The notes under the pieces are model-generated. The model was given only the letters and a program-made list of their open reading frames with translations, ran no database searches and was not told the origin of the DNA. A stretch of 64,000 bases of DNA from Gambelia wislizenii. Taxonomy: Eukaryota > Chordata > Lepidosauria > Squamata > Crotaphytidae. The stretch is taken from positions 198,569,809 through 198,633,808 of the forward strand of contig JAUMIR010000002.1 in NCBI GenBank assembly GCA_030847615.1, written 5' to 3'. Below, piece after piece: positions 35,001-41,000 of this stretch; within the stretch, counting starts at the first letter, position 1; the number at the start of each line of letters is the position of its first letter. The position numbers and the translations under genes are program-made.

Positions 35001-38000
35001 CTGAAGGACAACTCAGATTTTGAAATAATAACATTGTTGGATGGGTCATAGATACTCAGGCAGAGGTACAAGAAGAAAATGCAAGAACACAACTGAAAGT
35101 TTTCTTTGAGAATGTTCAGTCCAGACCCATATAGGAACCAGGCTGAAAGAAACAACCACACATATCTTCTCTGTGAAACTTCCTTCCCATTTTGTGATCT
35201 ACATTTGTAGATATTTCAAAACTTGAAAGTAATAAATTAAAAGCAATACTTGTTACTAGTTTTAGTAACAGAGCCAAACAACTTTTCAGCAATATAGTAG
35301 GACCCCCGTATCCACTGATTCATTATCCACTGATTCAATTATCCACAGGACACAAAACAGCACACCTATCATAGAGTCTTCCTAGAAAATGTGTCCTCTC
35401 TATTTTCTAGGTCCTCCAAGGCAACTCTATGGTATTTTAAACCAGAAGTCCCATTATTTCTAATGACATTCACTATTATCCATGGTTTTTGGTATCCACG
35501 CCCACCAAACCAATCCCCAGTGGATATGGGGGTCCTACTGTATAACAACCATATCAGTGTAAAGGCTTTTGCATAGCAGGTTTTTGCATAGCACTTTTTA
35601 TTGCAGAAATGTTATAGAGGGGATTGTGCAGGGCTTGGGGCTGGTTTTAGTGGCGGGAGGGGTTGGGTAAAAGAAATAATAACATTTGAAGTCATACATT
35701 GATAACACGTTTTGTTATTTGCTAGTCATGTAACATGCTACTCATGAGTTACTGCTTTCTGATCACATGTTACTCTTGAAAAGGAACCAGTTAGTGTTGC
35801 TTTTTAAAGAAATGTACCAGAGCTCTGCAACATTCTAGAGGTTGCCTTTCTTCTCCAAATATTCATTTTGCTTTTTCTCCTGGCCTGGTCTTCTAAAACA
35901 TATAGATGATAATGTTGCATCAGTGCCTTACAGCTCTTTTATCTTTCCAGCTGCCAAAGTATGTAAGGATGTTCCATTGCCAATGGTAAGCAACTATGGG
36001 GCTGCTTTCTTTTTTTCTGTTCTTTAGCAGCATGCATATATACCTCCAACCTCCTTGACTTTGCAAGGGTTACCAGGAAACAGCATCACTGCTAGGCCAA
36101 ATGACAAAATATATTTCTCATCCATACCAACAATCCCAGCTTTCCCTGTGTATGCTGATCACATGAGCAGACAAAAACGGCTGAGATCCTGCTTGGCATT
36201 GGCTGACTGTAAAGTTCCCCTAGGTGTAAGTTCTCCTATGTGAGTCTTGTTGTCCTCCCTGCATACTCAATCAACATGTTTTCTGGCTGGGAACTCCTTT
36301 TCATTCAATGGCTAGGGGAGGACAAGAGGCAGCCAGGGAGAAAGCTGGCTCTGTTCCTGCAGATGGGTGCAGGGAGATGATGTCAGTTTCCTGTGCCTCT
36401 GGAAGACCTTAGGGAGGTTGAGGAGGATGCCATTTCCTTCCTGCAGGTGGCAGCAGGAATGGAACCAGCTGGCTGCCTGTCTGTTCCTCATTCTCCCCTG
36501 ACTACCAAGTGGCCATGAGGTGAGGTGCCCAGCCAAAATACAGGTAGGTGGCTTGGGAAGGGAGTTATAGTGGATGAAGGTGCTGAATTCTTCCATCTGT
36601 CATGGTAAAAAAAATTAATAATAATACATACACAGGCACAACTTTCATTTATACCTGCATATATCATTAACAGGATGCTAGTCTATGTGAGGACCAGTTC
36701 ATAGAATCATAGAATTGAATGAGACTTCAGCTGTCATCTAGCTGAACGTTCTGCTGATGCACCCTGGTAGGTGGCCATCCAGCCGTTGCTTCAAAACCTA
36801 AAAGGGAAGAGAGTTGACCAGTTCCTGATAAGAGCTTTGGAAGTTACTTTTTAAAAGGAAATAGTTAACAGTTACAAGCCTCTTGAAGTAGTTAGCTACA
36901 GTTGTGATTTTAAAAGTAACTTTTACTTTTCTATTTTCCAAAAGTAACAACTCCTCTTACTTTTTGAAACAGTTACTAAAAACAAATATTTGAATACTAC
37001 AAGCTGCTGGTCTATGGTACAAAAAAGACTGTCTTCTCATAGAATCATAGAGTTGGAAGAGACCACGAGGGCCTAGTCCAACCCCCCTGCCTTGCAGGAA
37101 TACACAGGAGATTTTCAGACCTGCAAAAATTCATGTCTGCCGCGCGAGCAGCCTCCCGAAACTGCTGCGCGGCAAGGGTCTTCTTCGGACGACGCTGTGC
37201 CTCTTGCGAAACCGTCCGTGTCACTTCCGTGAAGCTTCGGACGGCTCGGCGCAATATTTCAATCACGGAGGTTGCCCGAGATTGAAATATGGCGCCGAGC
37301 CGTCCGAAGCTTCACGGAAGTGACACGGACAGTTTCGCAAGAGGCACAGCGTCGTCCGAAGAAGACCCTTGCCGCGCAGCAGTTTCGGGAGGCTGCTCGC
37401 GCGGCAGACATGAATTTTTGCAGGTCTGAAAATCTCCACAGTCAAAGCACTCCCGACAGATGGCCATCCAGCATCTGTTTAAAAACCACCAAAGAAGGAG
37501 ACTCCACCACACTCCAAGGCGGCAGTGTATTCCACTTCTGAACAGCTCTTACCGTCAGTTCTTCCTAATATTTAAGTGGGATCTCTTTTCCTGTAGCTTG
37601 AGTCCATTGCTCTGTGTCCTTGTCTCTGGAGCAACAGAAAACAAGCTTGCTCCATCCTCAAAATGACATCCCTTCAAATATATAAACATGGATATCATGT
37701 CACCTCTCAATCTTCTCTTAGCTTTCTTCATGACTGCATAGCATTACTAAATATGGGGCAGTTATGGATCCATAACTCTGGGTTACAAATCTGTAACTGC
37801 ACTATAGAATGCTAGTTGAGATTCTTTAAAAAAATCCTTTTTGTTATTTTGAACTTTTTTTTAAAAAGCTTTTTTTTTTTTTAATTAAGGGAGCCTATGT
37901 TCTCAACTACCTATTAAGGGGCCCTTTCACACCCCACAATTATAGCACTATTCACCTCTTTATTGCCTCAATATCCACAAAAGCTCCGAGTTCTCAAACC

Positions 38001-41000
38001 ATGTGCCATTTCTCTTCCACATTTAATGAGGTCACACACACACTACATAACAATAAAAGTGACTAAGAGGTAGCAGGTATGCCACAAAAGAAGTTGTAAC
38101 TAATTGTAATGAAGTTATACTTTTGTTGTTGAAAAAAGAAAGTAATGACAGGTAACTTGTTGGCAAGTTTGCTCCTGAGAATACCTCTTTCACAGCAAGA
38201 GCTCATAGAATCAGGGCCTTTTCCCTGATCTTTTAAAGTTAAAATTCACTTTCTTGTAATTTGAACCTTTGGCTTAGATTCATAGAATCATAGAATCATA
38301 GAATTGCCAGCAGAGATCAATTTGCTCTATAATCCATATGACAGCTCTTTAAATATTCAATGCCAGTTACCATATTGTCCAGAATCCTGTTAATGATGTA
38401 TGCACAGGTATGTTCTGTAGCCCCCTTTGCCGGATGCAAAACCTCCCTTCCCCAGCCAAAGTTTGTGGGAGTGTTGTTATTTACTAGCCAGGGGAAGAGT
38501 GGAGGTGACTCAGATGGGGAGAAGAAGAAGAAGAAGAAGAAGAAGAAGAAGAAGAAGAAGAAGCAGCAGCAGCAGCAGCAGCAGCAGCTGGTCTGGGATG
38601 TAATGGGGAAGAGAAAAGAGGGTGCATTTCATCTTGGACAGCACCCTCATCTTTTCCCCTTGCTGAATCATCTCCTCACCTCTGGCTGGGTCAGTAAACA
38701 GCTATAGCAGTGCACCTTCCCCCCCCCCCACACTCTGGGCTTGCCAGCTGCAATGGCAGAGGGAAGAGCATGGAAATGGCTGGGCAGAACATTATACTCT
38801 GCCTACTTGATTCAGGATCTCAGCCATCACTTCTTCTCTAGGCTAAATATACCCCACAGGTCTTGCTCACCTGGCCCTTCACCATTTTAGTGGCCATCCT
38901 TAGGCTACATTCCACTTTGTTGATACCCTTCCTAAATTGCAGTGCCTGCAGCTGGGCCCAGAACATCAGGAGGTATGTCAGGCCAGGGAATCAAAGGAAA
39001 AAGGATGAGGTCCCTTAAGGCAATATCCTTAAGGGATCTGGGTTCCTGGATCTGTTTGTAAATCCCTGAGAGAATGATTTCACATCTTTGCATCTCCATA
39101 TTTAGTTGCTTGGACCCATACAAGCAAGGGAGTAAAAGTTACTTAGACACCAATAAATTATGGAGATTTGGCTAAATGGATATTAGTGTTCAGTAAGGGA
39201 GATTTTAAAAATTGAAACTTCCCTGGAAAGAAAAGCAATGCAAGGAGATACAAGACAAGGGATATGCCAAAGCAAGGGAGTGCTTTGTTTAAAAACTGTG
39301 CAACACAGCAGCATCCTAAGGAAGATATCCTGGCTGCTCTTCATTCCTTGCAGACCATGCTTAGTGAATTCTTTTCGTTTCCACTGTGTAACCCTTAATC
39401 TTTGTTTACCTCCACCTTAGCTTTGCTCAGGCATTGTTGGGCCTGGGAATATAGGTGCTACTAGTGTACCTCTTGACCTTCTTGCATTGAAATGGACAAT
39501 CTGAAAGGAGCTTCTATTGGAGCTCAGCTGACAATGCTTAGATGCTTCTCCATGATCAGAAACCTGGCTTTAATAGGTTTCCTAATCACAAGGAAGCTAA
39601 TTTGTGTATCCCACTGAAAGCTTATAGTGGATTCCTCCCCAGCCACACTCTCCCGTCACACTGCTGAACATGTTCTGGTTCCGATTCAGCTATCAGTACA
39701 GTCGTACTGTATTTGGGAAACTCTGCTATCTGCTATGAACCACAGGGCTGGCCCTTATACTTATAGGCTTGACAGAGAAAAGCGGTGCCCCCAGCAGCAG
39801 ATTTTGGTGTCATAAACAACCGCCAATTCTTATATCATTATTATTGTATTTTTTTTTAAATTGCCAGGGATAGGGAGAGGTGTTTGTTTGTGGTTTTTTC
39901 TGCTTCACATGCTAGAATAATTTTGGACAATTTTAGATATACCTTAACTTAGGTGGTGGGGGGCACAATTTCTTTCACCATCTCAGGCAACATAATATTT
40001 TGGGTCTGCCCTGCCTTGTGAGCTCCCTGTTTTTTGGAATGCACAAAGGGTCTGGATTCTAGATATTTTAATTGCATTCCTGAGATCATACTGCAAATGT
40101 GTCATCTGCTGAGATCTGTTCAAATGTTGGTTTATTTTCAGTGTTCTTTTGGTTTATTCTCAGTCTCCTCGACATACAGAAGGAAATGCTTCAGAGGCAG
40201 TTGTGAAGCCAAGACTTAGGCACCAACGCAAGGCAGCTCCTTCCAACGTCAACCAAGCCACGAACAACCACCCAGCAGAAGTGGAATATGTCTCTGTCAA
40301 AGGAGGAGCACCAATGGCTGATTCTCCACCACAGGTCCTTCCCACTCCCTCCCAGCATAATTTGCCAGGGTTTTTCATTTTAAAAAATCTCCTGCCTTTG
40401 ACTCTTTATGCATGTTAACGATAGTGCACTAAAATGTTGTGTTCATTAACCACACACACATATACAAGCCTGGGAACATGTGTCTCTCACAAATTCCAGC
40501 TCAGTTCCCTATAAGAGGGCAAATGATGAACACACATGTATTTTGTGTCATTATTGTTGTTCTGTGCCTTCAAGTTGAACTCTTATTTATGGTGACCCTA
40601 TCATAGGGTTTTCTTGGCAAGATTTGTTTAGAGGGGATTTGCTCTTGCCCTCTTCTCAAGCTGAGAGAATGTGACTTGCCCAAGATCACCCAGTGGTTTC
40701 CCTGGCCAAGCAGGGATTTGAACCCTGGTCTCCAAAGTCATAGTCCAACACCCCAACCTATTGTGCCATTCCTTCAAGGAGCTCAGCATCTGGACCTTTT
40801 AAGGCTCTTGGGCAGCCCTGGAAGCTGAATATTAGTTGAGCAATGCCCTCACATTTTTTAAAACATTGGAATACCCCCCTCATGAATGCTGATGTGGCAC
40901 CCTCCATGTATGAGGCCCCTGTGAGAGACAGGTAAAGCTGAGCCAAAGTGTCTTGCCTAATTAGAGTCCCCCAGTTTACTGTAGTTTGGACGTGAGTTGC

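Larger units (their letters stand above)
28036..35950 (+). other. Intron 4 of the CD300-like gene (7.9 kb)
   Basis: Donor GTACG, acceptor ATCTTTCCAG. About half is a near-complete CR1 in antisense. Also holds a LINE RT remnant (34.76-34.98 kb), a Tigger-like MITE (35.3 kb), and (CCTT)n and (CA)n tracts. 33180-34500 and 35550-35940 show no exon or confident repeat. Confidence 0.75.
35986..40163 (+). other. Intron 5 of the CD300-like gene (4.2 kb)
   Basis: Holds CR1 tail pieces (36.7, 37.04 and 37.44 kb), the 331-bp foldback element, a GAA/GCA microsatellite and a diverged CR1 fragment (38.8 kb). 38990-40160 shows no exon or confident repeat. Confidence 0.7.

Noticed and set aside
37045..37541. 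Two frames on opposite strands giving the same peptide ([20 protein letters not shown]...)
   Set aside because: They are produced by the near-perfect palindrome at 37107-37437 being read from both sides. There is no domain or splice context.
38360..38707. Plus-strand frame with poly-Lys and poly-Gln
   Set aside because: It is a translation of the (GAA)n(GCA)n microsatellite with unrelated flanks.
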